A program made the translations under genes and the position numbers. From positions 1 to 7,945 of the forward strand of contig JAJYJB010000096.1 of the NCBI GenBank assembly GCA_021789735.1: DNA of 7,945 nucleotides, read 5' to 3'. Below the pieces are notes generated by a model. The model worked only from the letters and a program-made list of their open reading frames with translations. It was not told the DNA's origin and did no database searches. This document shows positions 1 through 6,011 of this stretch, piece by piece; position 1 is the first letter of the stretch; every line of letters begins with the position of its first letter. This stretch comes from Nitrospirota bacterium (GTDB taxonomy: Bacteria > Nitrospirota > Thermodesulfovibrionia > Thermodesulfovibrionales > JdFR-88).

Positions 1-1839
1 CACGACCAGGGCGATGTCCCTTGCGACGGCCGGGAATTTTGGCACCGGACGGTAAACGGGCGTCTGAGGCAGGTTTTCAAAAATAATGTCCAGGTCCAGT
101 TCGAATATCGTTATCTCTTCCTTCCCCTTGATCTCCGCCTTTTCCCTCACGGCAGGCGAGAGCACGCCCACAAAACCGCACCTGCGCCCTGAAACGAAGA
201 CGTCCGCAGATTTGCCCGGATGGAGAAAGGGCTCCTGTGATGGGGAAAAAGACCTGTCCTGCACCCTGAGCTCGTCAAACAGCGTCTCAACCGCGCCTTT
301 TGCGGCGTAAAGTTCGTTCTTGCCGTTTCGCCAGAAGCTGTAGGTGCCGCTGCGCATTGAGATGCCGGAGACCATCAGGTGCTCTTCAGGTTGTCCCTCT
401 TCCTTTCTTTTGATGAAGACCCTTGCGGTTTCGGCAAGCATGATGTCCTTCAGGTCCCTCTGCAGGTTGTGCCTCAGGTTTTCAATGAGCGCGGGGACAA
501 GCGTGGTCCTGAGCAGGGACTCTTCCTGCTTGAGCGGGTTTATAAGGGAAACGGCGCTCCTCCTTGCGTCATCAGGCGAGAGCCCAAGCGTGTCCAGGGC
601 CTGGGAGTTCATGAAGCTGAAGTTTATGGCCTCGCTGTAGCCGGACCTCGTGATGCTTTGCCTGGCTGCCTTTACGAAATTCCTCCTTGACGGAGACTCC
701 TGGAAGGAAAGCATCGAAGCGGGCAGGACGGTGGGTATCCTGTCGTATCCGTATATCCTGGCCACTTCCTCCACTATGTCCGCCTCTGCTTCCACGTCAA
801 ACCTGTATGAGGGCGGAAACGCGGTAATGACCGAATCGCTACAAACAGGCGCAAAGCCCAGTTTATCCAGAATCCCTGTGATGTCTTCCCTGCTGATGTC
901 CGCGCCGATGAGCCTGGATATCCTCGCGGCGCTCACCTCTATTGAGCGCGGCACGACCCTTTTGCCAGGATACACATCCACCGCCTCGCCGGGTCTGCCC
1001 CCGGCAAGCTCCTGCATCAGATATGACGCCCTGTCCAGCGCATAAGGGATTATCTCAATGTCCGCCCCACGCTCGAACCTGTAGGAGGACTCGGAGCCCA
1101 GGCCCAGGGCCTTGGCGGTCTTCCTGATGTTGACCGGCTCAAACCATGCGGCCTCAAGGAAGATGTCGGTCGTTGATTCCTCCACCTCGGTGCTTGCGCC
1201 CCCCATTATGCCGGCCAGCGCCACCGGACCTTCGGCGTCCGCTATTACCAGGGCTTTCCCGTCGAGCTTCCTTTCCACGCCGTCCAGGGTCTTTATCTGC
1301 CTGTATATGTTGTCGGCTGTGTCCACGACTATCCTGCCGCCCTTGAGGGTGTTTAAGTCGAAGGCGTGCAGCGGGTGGCCCAGCTCTACGAGCACATAGT
1401 TCGTTATGTCAACAATATTGTTTATGGACCTGATGCCGTAGTCTTCAAGCCTTCTGGCCATCCATTCGGGCGAAGGGCCGATGCTTATGCCCCGGACCAC
1501 CCTGCCCGAATATCTCCTGCAGAGCTCCGGGTTCCTTATCTCGACTTTTATTTCAGGCCCGGTTGCCGCTTTCGCCGTTTCCGTTTCAAAAACCTTTATC
1601 CGGGATGGCGGAAGCGTTACCTGCGCGCCTGTCAGCACGGAGAGCTCGCGCACCACGCCAAGGATGCTCAGGCAGTCCGCCCTGTTGGGGGTGACGTTCA
1701 CCTCCATTATCACGTCGTTATCCTGGGTGGTCTCAAGCGCCTCAACCTCCAGCCCGCTCATGGTCAGCAGGTGGGCTATCTTTTCCACACTCAGACCGGT
1801 TTTTACGAATTCGGAGAGCCAGCCAAAGGATACGCGCAT
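1..1839 (-). CDS. pheT: Phenylalanine--tRNA ligase beta subunit, B2-less form (3' end cut by window edge)
   Basis: Beta subunit of the cytoplasmic PheRS heterotetramer, which charges tRNA-Phe and hydrolyses Tyr-tRNA-Phe. My translation gives 613 open codons without a stop up to the window edge. Visible in order: the N-terminal B1 strand-helix (MRVSFGWLSEF, 1-37), VTPNRADCLSILG (49-61), the B3/B4 editing module with GHPLHAFD (154-161) and SYRFERGAD (252-260), the B5 part with PPSYRFDVEAEADIVEEVAR (342-361) and IYGYDRIP (362-369), the catalytic-like core, HPGKSA, and the start of the FDX-ACB anticodon-binding domain (KFPAVARDIALVV at the edge). In E. coli PheT an OB-fold domain of about 110 residues lies between SGLEV and the VTPNRADC motif. 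Here only about ten residues lie between them, so domain B2 is absent. About 75-80 C-terminal residues should lie beyond the edge. The ATG overlaps the pheS stop as TGATG with no clear ribosome binding site, suggesting translational coupling. Confidence 0.97.
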   Translation of the reverse strand, partial: MRVSFGWLSEFVKTGLSVEKIAHLLTMSGLEVEALETTQDNDVIMEVNVTPNRADCLSILGVVRELSVLTGAQVTLPPSRIKVFETETAKAATGPEIKVEIRNPELCRRYSGRVVRGISIGPSPEWMARRLEDYGIRSINNIVDITNYVLVELGHPLHAFDLNTLKGGRIVVDTADNIYRQIKTLDGVERKLDGKALVIADAEGPVALAGIMGGASTEVEESTTDIFLEAAWFEPVNIRKTAKALGLGSESSYRFERGADIEIIPYALDRASYLMQELAGGRPGEAVDVYPGKRVVPRSIEVSAARISRLIGADISREDITGILDKLGFAPVCSDSVITAFPPSYRFDVEAEADIVEEVARIYGYDRIPTVLPASMLSFQESPSRRNFVKAARQSITRSGYSEAINFSFMNSQALDTLGLSPDDARRSAVSLINPLKQEESLLRTTLVPALIENLRHNLQRDLKDIMLAETARVFIKRKEEGQPEEHLMVSGISMRSGTYSFWRNGKNELYAAKGAVETLFDELRVQDRSFSPSQEPFLHPGKSADVFVSGRRCGFVGVLSPAVREKAEIKGKEEITIFELDLDIIFENLPQTPVYRPVPKFPAVARDIALVV

Positions 1840-2864
1840 CAGAACTGCCCCAGGAAACGGATATCGTTCTCGAAGAAAAGCCTTATGTCGTCAATGGAGT
1901 ACTTGAGCATCGTTATGCGCTCTATGCCCATGCCGAAAGCAAACCCGGAGTACTTTTTGGGATCGTACCCAACCATCTCGAACACGTGTGGGTTGACCAT
2001 TCCCGCCCCCAATATCTCTATCCATCCGGAGCCCTTGCAGGTGCGGCAGCCGGTCCCTTTGCAGAAGATGCAGCCTATGTCCACCTCGGCGGACGGTTCG
2101 GTGAAAGGGAAATAGCTGGGCCTGAACCGGACGGGCACGTCCGGCGAAAATATCCTGTGCAGGAAGGCCTCCAGGACCGCTTTGAGGTTGGAAAAGGTTA
2201 TGTCCTCCCCGACCATCAAGCCCTCTATCTGGTGGAACATCGGGGTGTGGGAGATGTCCGCGTCGCACCTGTAGACCTTTCCCGGCGCGATGAATTTAAG
2301 GGGAGGGGACTTGCGCTGCATCACCCTTATCTGCACGGGCGATGTGTGGGTCCTCAAAACCACATCGTTGCTGACATAAAAGGTGTCCTGCATCTCCCTT
2401 GCCGGGTGCTCCCTGGGCATGTTCAGCGCCTCGAAATTGTAATAGTCCAGTTCGACCTCCGGCCCTTCCTCAACGGAAAAGCCCATGGACACGAAGACGT
2501 CCGTTATCTCTTCGAGGGTCTGCGTGACGGGATGCATTCGCCCTGGCCGCACATAGCTGCCGGGCAGAGTGACGTCTATGCTCTCCGAGGCAAGTTTTTT
2601 GCGCAGTTCAAGCTCTTTTAATTCCTGTTTTCTCCGGGCCAGCGCCTGCTCTATGAACTCCTTGGTCTCATTAAGGGCCGCGCCGGCCTCCCGCCTCTGC
2701 TCCGGCGGCAGGCCGCCCAGGTTTTTCAGCTCCGCTGTGAGAAGCCCTTTTTTGCCGAGATACCTGACCTTCAGTTCCTCTATCTCCGGCACCGAGGAGG
2801 CGGGACTTAATTCATTCAGGAAAGATTCCCTTAACGATGAGCTTTTGCTTTTTTGACCGCCCAT
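1839..2864 (-). CDS. pheS: Phenylalanine--tRNA ligase alpha subunit
   Basis: Catalytic alpha subunit of class II PheRS; activates phenylalanine with ATP and transfers it to the 3'-terminal adenosine of tRNA-Phe. The 341-residue length is normal. The N-terminal coiled-coil arm that contacts tRNA spans about residues 5-95 (RYLGKKGLLTAELKNLG at 34-50). Motif 1 begins near HPVTQTLEEI (111-120). Motif 2 covers YRCDADISHTPMFHQIEGL (198-216), and motif 3 is GFAFGMGIERITML (307-320). Ala309 is the equivalent of E. coli Ala294, which shapes the Phe pocket. A four-cysteine knuckle, C265-x2-C268-x4-C273-x2-C276, precedes GWIEILGAGMV; this likely zinc site is found in many bacterial PheS and replaced by a cysteine-free loop in E. 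coli. The ATG overlaps the rplT stop by one base (TGATG) and lacks a strong ribosome binding site, so translation is probably coupled to rplT. No leader peptide or attenuator of the E. coli pheST type fits here. Confidence 0.98.
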   Translation of the reverse strand: MGGQKSKSSSLRESFLNELSPASSVPEIEELKVRYLGKKGLLTAELKNLGGLPPEQRREAGAALNETKEFIEQALARRKQELKELELRKKLASESIDVTLPGSYVRPGRMHPVTQTLEEITDVFVSMGFSVEEGPEVELDYYNFEALNMPREHPAREMQDTFYVSNDVVLRTHTSPVQIRVMQRKSPPLKFIAPGKVYRCDADISHTPMFHQIEGLMVGEDITFSNLKAVLEAFLHRIFSPDVPVRFRPSYFPFTEPSAEVDIGCIFCKGTGCRTCKGSGWIEILGAGMVNPHVFEMVGYDPKKYSGFAFGMGIERITMLKYSIDDIRLFFENDIRFLGQF

Positions 2865-3223
2865 CAGGAAGCTTGCTTCTGTTTCACCGTCTCGACAAGT
2901 CTCTGGAAGTCCTGCGGGTTGGCCGCTGCCATGTCGGCAAGCACCTTCCTGTTGAGGCCTATGTCGGACTTCTTCAGCCCGGACATGAGCTGGCTGTAAG
3001 ACATGCCGTTAAGCCTTGCCGCCGCATTGATCCTTGCGATCCAGAGCGCGCGGAACTCCCTTTTCTTGGTCTTCCTGTGCGCAAAGGCATGGCCAAGCGC
3101 CGTGTCGACCGCCTCCGTGGCGACCCTGAAAAGACGGCTGCGGCCGCCATAAAAGCCCTTCGCCATATCAAGGACTTTTTTTCTTCTCCGTCTGGTTTTA
3201 AAACCGCCTTTTGCTCTAGGCAT
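2864..3223 (-). CDS. rplT: 50S ribosomal protein L20 (bL20)
   Basis: Large-subunit protein that binds 23S rRNA early in 50S assembly. The 119-residue length is typical. The very basic N-terminal arm (MPRAKGGFKTRRRRKKVL) that threads through rRNA is complete. It is followed by AKGFYGGRSRLFRVATEAV and by the globular part with RKTKKREFRALWIARINAA and GMSYSQLMSGLKKSDIGLNR. The ATG follows AGGAGGG at an 8-nt spacing, and that ribosome binding site contains the TAG stop of rpmI. In E. coli and Bacillus the family represses the rpmI-rplT unit by binding its own mRNA. I do not see a convincing L20-binding mimic here, but the upstream infC region was not folded. The rplT stop overlaps the pheS start. 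Confidence 0.98.
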   Translation of the reverse strand: MPRAKGGFKTRRRRKKVLDMAKGFYGGRSRLFRVATEAVDTALGHAFAHRKTKKREFRALWIARINAAARLNGMSYSQLMSGLKKSDIGLNRKVLADMAAANPQDFQRLVETVKQKQAS

Positions 3224-3231
3224 CTGAAAAA

Positions 3232-3239
3232 CCCTCCTA
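3232..3239 (-). promoter_or_regulatory. rplT ribosome binding site overlapping the rpmI stop
   Basis: TAGGAGGG on the minus strand: its first three bases are the TAG stop codon of rpmI, and the rplT ATG follows 8 nt later. This suggests coupled bL35/bL20 synthesis. Confidence 0.8.
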
Positions 3240-3431
3240 TACGTTCAACAGTCTTTTTGCGTTGTTTGCGATCGTCCCGGTCAGAATGGATGCCTTCCTG
3301 AGGCCCCTTTTTCTCTTCCTGGGCTTTCCGGTGAGCAGGTGGCTTTTAAAACCGTTGGCGGTCTTAACCTTGCCGCTGCCTGTCACCTTGAACCTTTTGG
3401 CCGCTCCCCTGTGCGTCTTCTGTTTAGGCAT
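3237..3431 (-). CDS. rpmI: 50S ribosomal protein L35 (bL35)
   Basis: Small basic protein of the large ribosomal subunit; 64 residues, the usual length. The conserved start MPKQKTHRGAAKRFKVTGSG is complete, with the Lys/Arg-rich centre (GKPRKRKRGLRKAS) and the C-terminal NNAKRLL. The ATG is preceded by TAAGGAGG, a perfect anti-16S match, at a slightly long 11-nt spacing across an A/T-rich spacer. It lies 46 nt downstream of infC and 13 nt upstream of rplT, the standard infC-rpmI-rplT arrangement. No hairpin is obvious in the 46-nt A-rich gap. Confidence 0.98.
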   Translation of the reverse strand: MPKQKTHRGAAKRFKVTGSGKVKTANGFKSHLLTGKPRKRKRGLRKASILTGTIANNAKRLLNV

Positions 3432-3477
3432 TTTTATTTCAACCTCCTTAAAAAACTTTTTCTTTTTGTCCCGCGCC

Positions 3478-3975
3478 TTATGACTTGGGGCCCAAAACCA
3501 TCGTTATATGGTTACCCTCCAGCTTGGCGGGCTGTTCGATCTGGAATTTCCCGGGAAGCATCTCGGTCAGCTTCGTGAACACGCTCATGCCGAGCTCCGG
3601 CCTTACTATCTCCCGGCCCCTGAAGTACATGGTTATCTTGGCCTTGTTACCGCCGTCCAGGAACCTGCGGATGTTCTTCACCTTCAGCTCCAGATCGTGG
3701 GCGTCTATGCGCACCCTTATCTTGACCTCTTTAACGTCGGTGGTCTTCTTCTGCGACGTTTTTTTGCTTATCTGGTACTTGTATTTGCCGAAGTCCATTA
3801 TCCGGCAGACCGGCGGCGCTGCCTGCGGAGCCACCTCCACCAGATCCAGGCCGCTTTCGCCGGCTTTTTTCAGCGCTTCCGCTATCGGCACCACGCCAAG
3901 CTGCCTGCCTTCGGCATCTATAAGGCGGACTTCCCTGGTCCTTATCTTTTCATTTACCCTGATATCTTTCTGGAT
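3478..3975 (-). CDS. infC: Translation initiation factor IF-3, ATC start codon
   Basis: IF3 binds the 30S subunit, keeps it free of 50S, and rejects non-canonical start codons and elongator tRNAs. The frame from ATC encodes 165 residues, close to the usual 170-180. The N-domain begins RVNEKIRTREVRLID (6-20), followed by LVEVAP and the family signature CRIMDFGKYKY (57-67). After a lysine-rich linker the C-domain has KEVKIRVRIDAHDLELKVKN (82-101) and MYFRGRE (116-122). The in-frame upstream stop is at 4006-4008. Between it and a GTG at 3894 there is no ATG, GTG or TTG, and starting at that GTG would remove 27 residues including RVNEKI. ATC at 3975 sits 7 nt after GGAGG, so it is the start. E. 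coli infC uses AUU and is repressed by IF3 itself; the same control is inferred here. The gene begins 4 nt after the thrS stop. Confidence 0.95.
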   Translation of the reverse strand: MQKDIRVNEKIRTREVRLIDAEGRQLGVVPIAEALKKAGESGLDLVEVAPQAAPPVCRIMDFGKYKYQISKKTSQKKTTDVKEVKIRVRIDAHDLELKVKNIRRFLDGGNKAKITMYFRGREIVRPELGMSVFTKLTEMLPGKFQIEQPAKLEGNHITMVLGPKS

Positions 3976-3979
3976 GCTG

Positions 3980-3987
3980 TCACCTCC
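3980..3987 (-). promoter_or_regulatory. Ribosome binding site that fixes the infC ATC start
   Basis: GGAGGTGA on the minus strand matches the 16S anti-Shine-Dalgarno over eight bases. Its last three bases are the TGA stop of thrS. ATC follows at 3975, giving 7 nt from GGAGG. Ribosomes ending thrS would therefore stop directly on the infC initiation site. Confidence 0.85.
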
Positions 3988-5878
3988 GGGTTTTGATTTC
4001 TTCCTTCAAAATATCTATCAGTGCGGAGAGGGTGAAAGGGCCAAGCGACTGCCCGTTCCTTTTCCTGATAGAAAGGGCCGTCCCCCTCTCTTCGACTTCC
4101 TTGTCGCCTATTATAACGGAATAAGGCACTTTTCGCACCGCCGATTGTCTTATTTTATAACCGATTTTTTCATTGTCAAAGTTCTCCTCCGCCCTGATGC
4201 CTTCCCTCCTCAGGTTATCGGCCACCTGGCGGGCAAACTCAATATGTCTTTCGGCTATCGTCAGAACGTCCACCTGCACGGGAGTGAGCCAGAGCGGAAA
4301 GGCCCCGGCGTAGTGCTCTATAAGGATGCCAAAAAAACGCTCCAGCGAGCCCATGAGCGCCCTGTGTATCATTATGGGCCGCTGCTGTCTGCCGTCTTCC
4401 CCCCTGTAGGTCACATCAAACCTTTCGGGGTTGTTGAAGTCAACCTGTATCGTGCTGCACTGCCAGGCCCTGCCAAGTGAGTCTTTTACTTTTATATCTA
4501 TCTTGGGGCCGTAAAAAACACCCTCTCCGGGGTCTACCTCGTACTTGAGCCCCTTGTGCTCCAGGGCAGCCTTCAGCGCCGCGGTTGCCAGTTGCCAGCT
4601 CTCATCGGTGCCCACGTATTTTTCGGGCCGCGTGGAAAGGTATATGTCATAGTCCTCGAACCCGAACGTGTTCAGTATGAAGAGCGTGAAGTCCAGTATC
4701 TTTTTTATCTCTTCGCCTATCTGGTCTTCCCTGGCGAAGATGTGCGCGTCGTCCTGTGTGAACCCCCTGACGCGCATGAGGCCGTGCAAAACGCCCGAGC
4801 GCTCGAAGCGGTAAACGGTGCCCAGCTCAGCATACCTGACCGGCAGATCGCGGTAGCTTTTGAGCCCGTTTTTGTAAACAGCTATATGAAAGGGGCAGTT
4901 CATGGGCTTTATCTCGTACTCCACCTCTTCCACCTTCATCGGGGAGTACATATTCTCCCGGTAAAAGTCCCAGTGGCCGCTTGTCCTCCAGAGGTCCAGC
5001 CGCGCCATGTGAGGGGAGTAAAGGAGCTTGTAGCCAGCCTTCAGGTGCTCATCGCGCCAAAAATCCTCTATCGTTTTCCTTATGATCGCCCCATTGGGGT
5101 GCCACAGGATGAGTCCCGGACCTATTTCCTCGTTTATGCTGAAGAGGTCAAGCTCGCGGCCAAGCCTCCGGTGGTCCCTCTTTTTTATCTCTTCAAGCAG
5201 CTCCAGGTGTTTTTTCAGGTCGGAGGCGGAGGCAAAGGCCGTGCCGTATATGCGCTGGAGCATCTTTCTTTTTTCGTCGCCGCGCCAGTAAGCCCCGGCC
5301 ACGGAAAGGAGCTTTACCGCCTTTATCGCGCCGGTGGAGGGCACATGCGGCCCGCGGCAGAGGTCCGTAAAGCCGCCTTCCTCGTAGATGGAAACGGTGT
5401 CGTCCTGCATGGACTCAAGAAGCTCCGTTTTATATGCCTCGCCCATCCTGCCGAACAGCTCAAGGGCTTCGCCCCTGCTCATTTCCTTCCTCACGAAAGG
5501 CGAGTTCCGTTTGATTATCTCCAGCATGCGCGTTTCTATGGCCTCAAGGTCCTCGGGCGTAAAAGCGGCGGGCACATCGAAGTCGTAGTAGAACCCGTCC
5601 TCAATGGCAGGGCCGATGGCGAACCTGGCATCGGGGAAAAGCTCTCTGACGGCATGGGCCAGTATGTGGGCGGTGCTGTGCCTGTAGATGTCCCTGCCTT
5701 CTTTCGACCCGAACGTGAGCCCTTCGATCTCGCCCTCGGACGGGACCTGATGGACGGAGGAGAGGTCTCTGGGCTGGCCGCCGTACATGATGGCAAAGGC
5801 GCCTCTTTGCCTCAGGAGCTTTTCGGCCTCCGCCGGGCTTCCTGCCTCGTACTTTTTGCCTTCTATCAGAACTCTGAT
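3980..5878 (-). CDS. thrS: Threonine--tRNA ligase, probable ATC start
   Basis: Class II synthetase that charges tRNA-Thr and clears Ser-tRNA-Thr. From ATC it has 632 residues (E. coli 642). Numbered from there: TGS domain about 1-57 (RVLIEGKKYEAG then GGQPRDLSS); N2 editing domain with HSTAH (His67, His71) and CRGPH (Cys174, His178), so editing looks intact; catalytic core with zinc ligands Cys328 (MNCPFH), His379 (DDAHIF) and His505 (MIHRA); motif 2 YRFERSGVLHGLMRVRGF; motif 3 RALMGSLERFFG; anticodon-binding domain about 532-627. Start choice: the only standard codons before the TGS strand are TTG at 5917, about 13 nt after the predicted transcription start and with no ribosome binding site, and TTG at 5893, which overlaps the GGAGGG. 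That GGAGGG lies 7 nt before ATC at 5878. A TTG start at 5917 would give 645 residues. First gene of the operon. Confidence 0.97.
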   Translation of the reverse strand: MRVLIEGKKYEAGSPAEAEKLLRQRGAFAIMYGGQPRDLSSVHQVPSEGEIEGLTFGSKEGRDIYRHSTAHILAHAVRELFPDARFAIGPAIEDGFYYDFDVPAAFTPEDLEAIETRMLEIIKRNSPFVRKEMSRGEALELFGRMGEAYKTELLESMQDDTVSIYEEGGFTDLCRGPHVPSTGAIKAVKLLSVAGAYWRGDEKRKMLQRIYGTAFASASDLKKHLELLEEIKKRDHRRLGRELDLFSINEEIGPGLILWHPNGAIIRKTIEDFWRDEHLKAGYKLLYSPHMARLDLWRTSGHWDFYRENMYSPMKVEEVEYEIKPMNCPFHIAVYKNGLKSYRDLPVRYAELGTVYRFERSGVLHGLMRVRGFTQDDAHIFAREDQIGEEIKKILDFTLFILNTFGFEDYDIYLSTRPEKYVGTDESWQLATAALKAALEHKGLKYEVDPGEGVFYGPKIDIKVKDSLGRAWQCSTIQVDFNNPERFDVTYRGEDGRQQRPIMIHRALMGSLERFFGILIEHYAGAFPLWLTPVQVDVLTIAERHIEFARQVADNLRREGIRAEENFDNEKIGYKIRQSAVRKVPYSVIIGDKEVEERGTALSIRKRNGQSLGPFTLSALIDILKEEIKTRR

Positions 5879-5885
5879 TTCAACA

Positions 5886-5891
5886 CCCTCC
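5886..5891 (-). promoter_or_regulatory. Ribosome binding site that places the thrS start at ATC
   Basis: GGAGGG on the minus strand, 7 nt before ATC (5878-5876). No other purine-rich site lies between the predicted transcription start and the TGS domain. TTG at 5893 overlaps this site and TTG at 5917 lies upstream of it, so neither can use it. Confidence 0.65.
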
Positions 5892-5917
5892 AACTGTATT
5901 CGAACAAAAACGTCCAA

Positions 5918-6011
5918 GCAAAAAAATGACTAATATATTATATGTTTTCAGCTTTTTTTTTCAATATTTCAATGTTATCCCGGTTTTTTGCATTTATGTT
6001 ATTCTTTTTTG
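5918..6011. other. AT-rich divergent control region between thrS and ribD
   Basis: The spacer between the two divergent genes is much richer in A/T than the coding sequence, with runs of seven to nine A or T and the perfect palindrome TAATATATTA (5931-5940). It carries the minus-strand thrS promoter. For ribD the best -10 candidate is TATGTT (5995-6000), but no -35 box fits at a normal distance. I see no riboflavin (FMN) riboswitch: the leader is far too short for one. Confidence 0.6.
5937..5964 (-). promoter_or_regulatory. Sigma70-type promoter of the thrS-pheT operon
   Basis: On the minus strand TTGAAA (5964-5959) is followed after 16 nt by a consensus TATAAT (5942-5937). The surroundings are strongly A/T-rich, including a run of nine A just after TTG. 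Transcription would start near 5930, leaving about 52 nt of leader before the ATC at 5878. That leader is too short for a T-box or a long attenuator, and I see no riboswitch. The -10 box overlaps the palindrome TAATATATTA (5931-5940). Confidence 0.7.

Noticed and set aside
1366..2115. A 249-codon plus-strand open frame across the pheT/pheS junction
   Set aside because: Fully antisense to conserved PheRS sequence, no recognisable motif; shadow frame. The same holds for the plus-strand frames at 1986-2621, 2837-3301 and 3485-4480.
3432..3477. Possible L20-binding leader upstream of rpmI
   Set aside because: The 46-nt gap is A-rich on the sense strand and shows no paired stem by eye. The E. coli site uses long-range pairing that I cannot test here.
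5866..5886. Six-codon frame GTG TTG AAA TCA GAG TTC TGA over the thrS start, a possible regulatory leader peptide
   Set aside because: Its start codons lie on or only 3 nt after the GGAGG, too close for good initiation, and it has no Thr codons. The ATC frame explains the site better.
4556..5929. A 457-codon open frame on the plus strand opposite thrS
   Set aside because: It is antisense to a clearly conserved ThrRS, has no recognisable domain and low-complexity composition. It is a by-product of thrS codon use.
5931..5940. Perfect palindrome TAATATATTA as an operator
   Set aside because: Short pure A/T palindromes are expected by chance in this AT-rich spacer, and it overlaps the -10 box, which is explanation enough.
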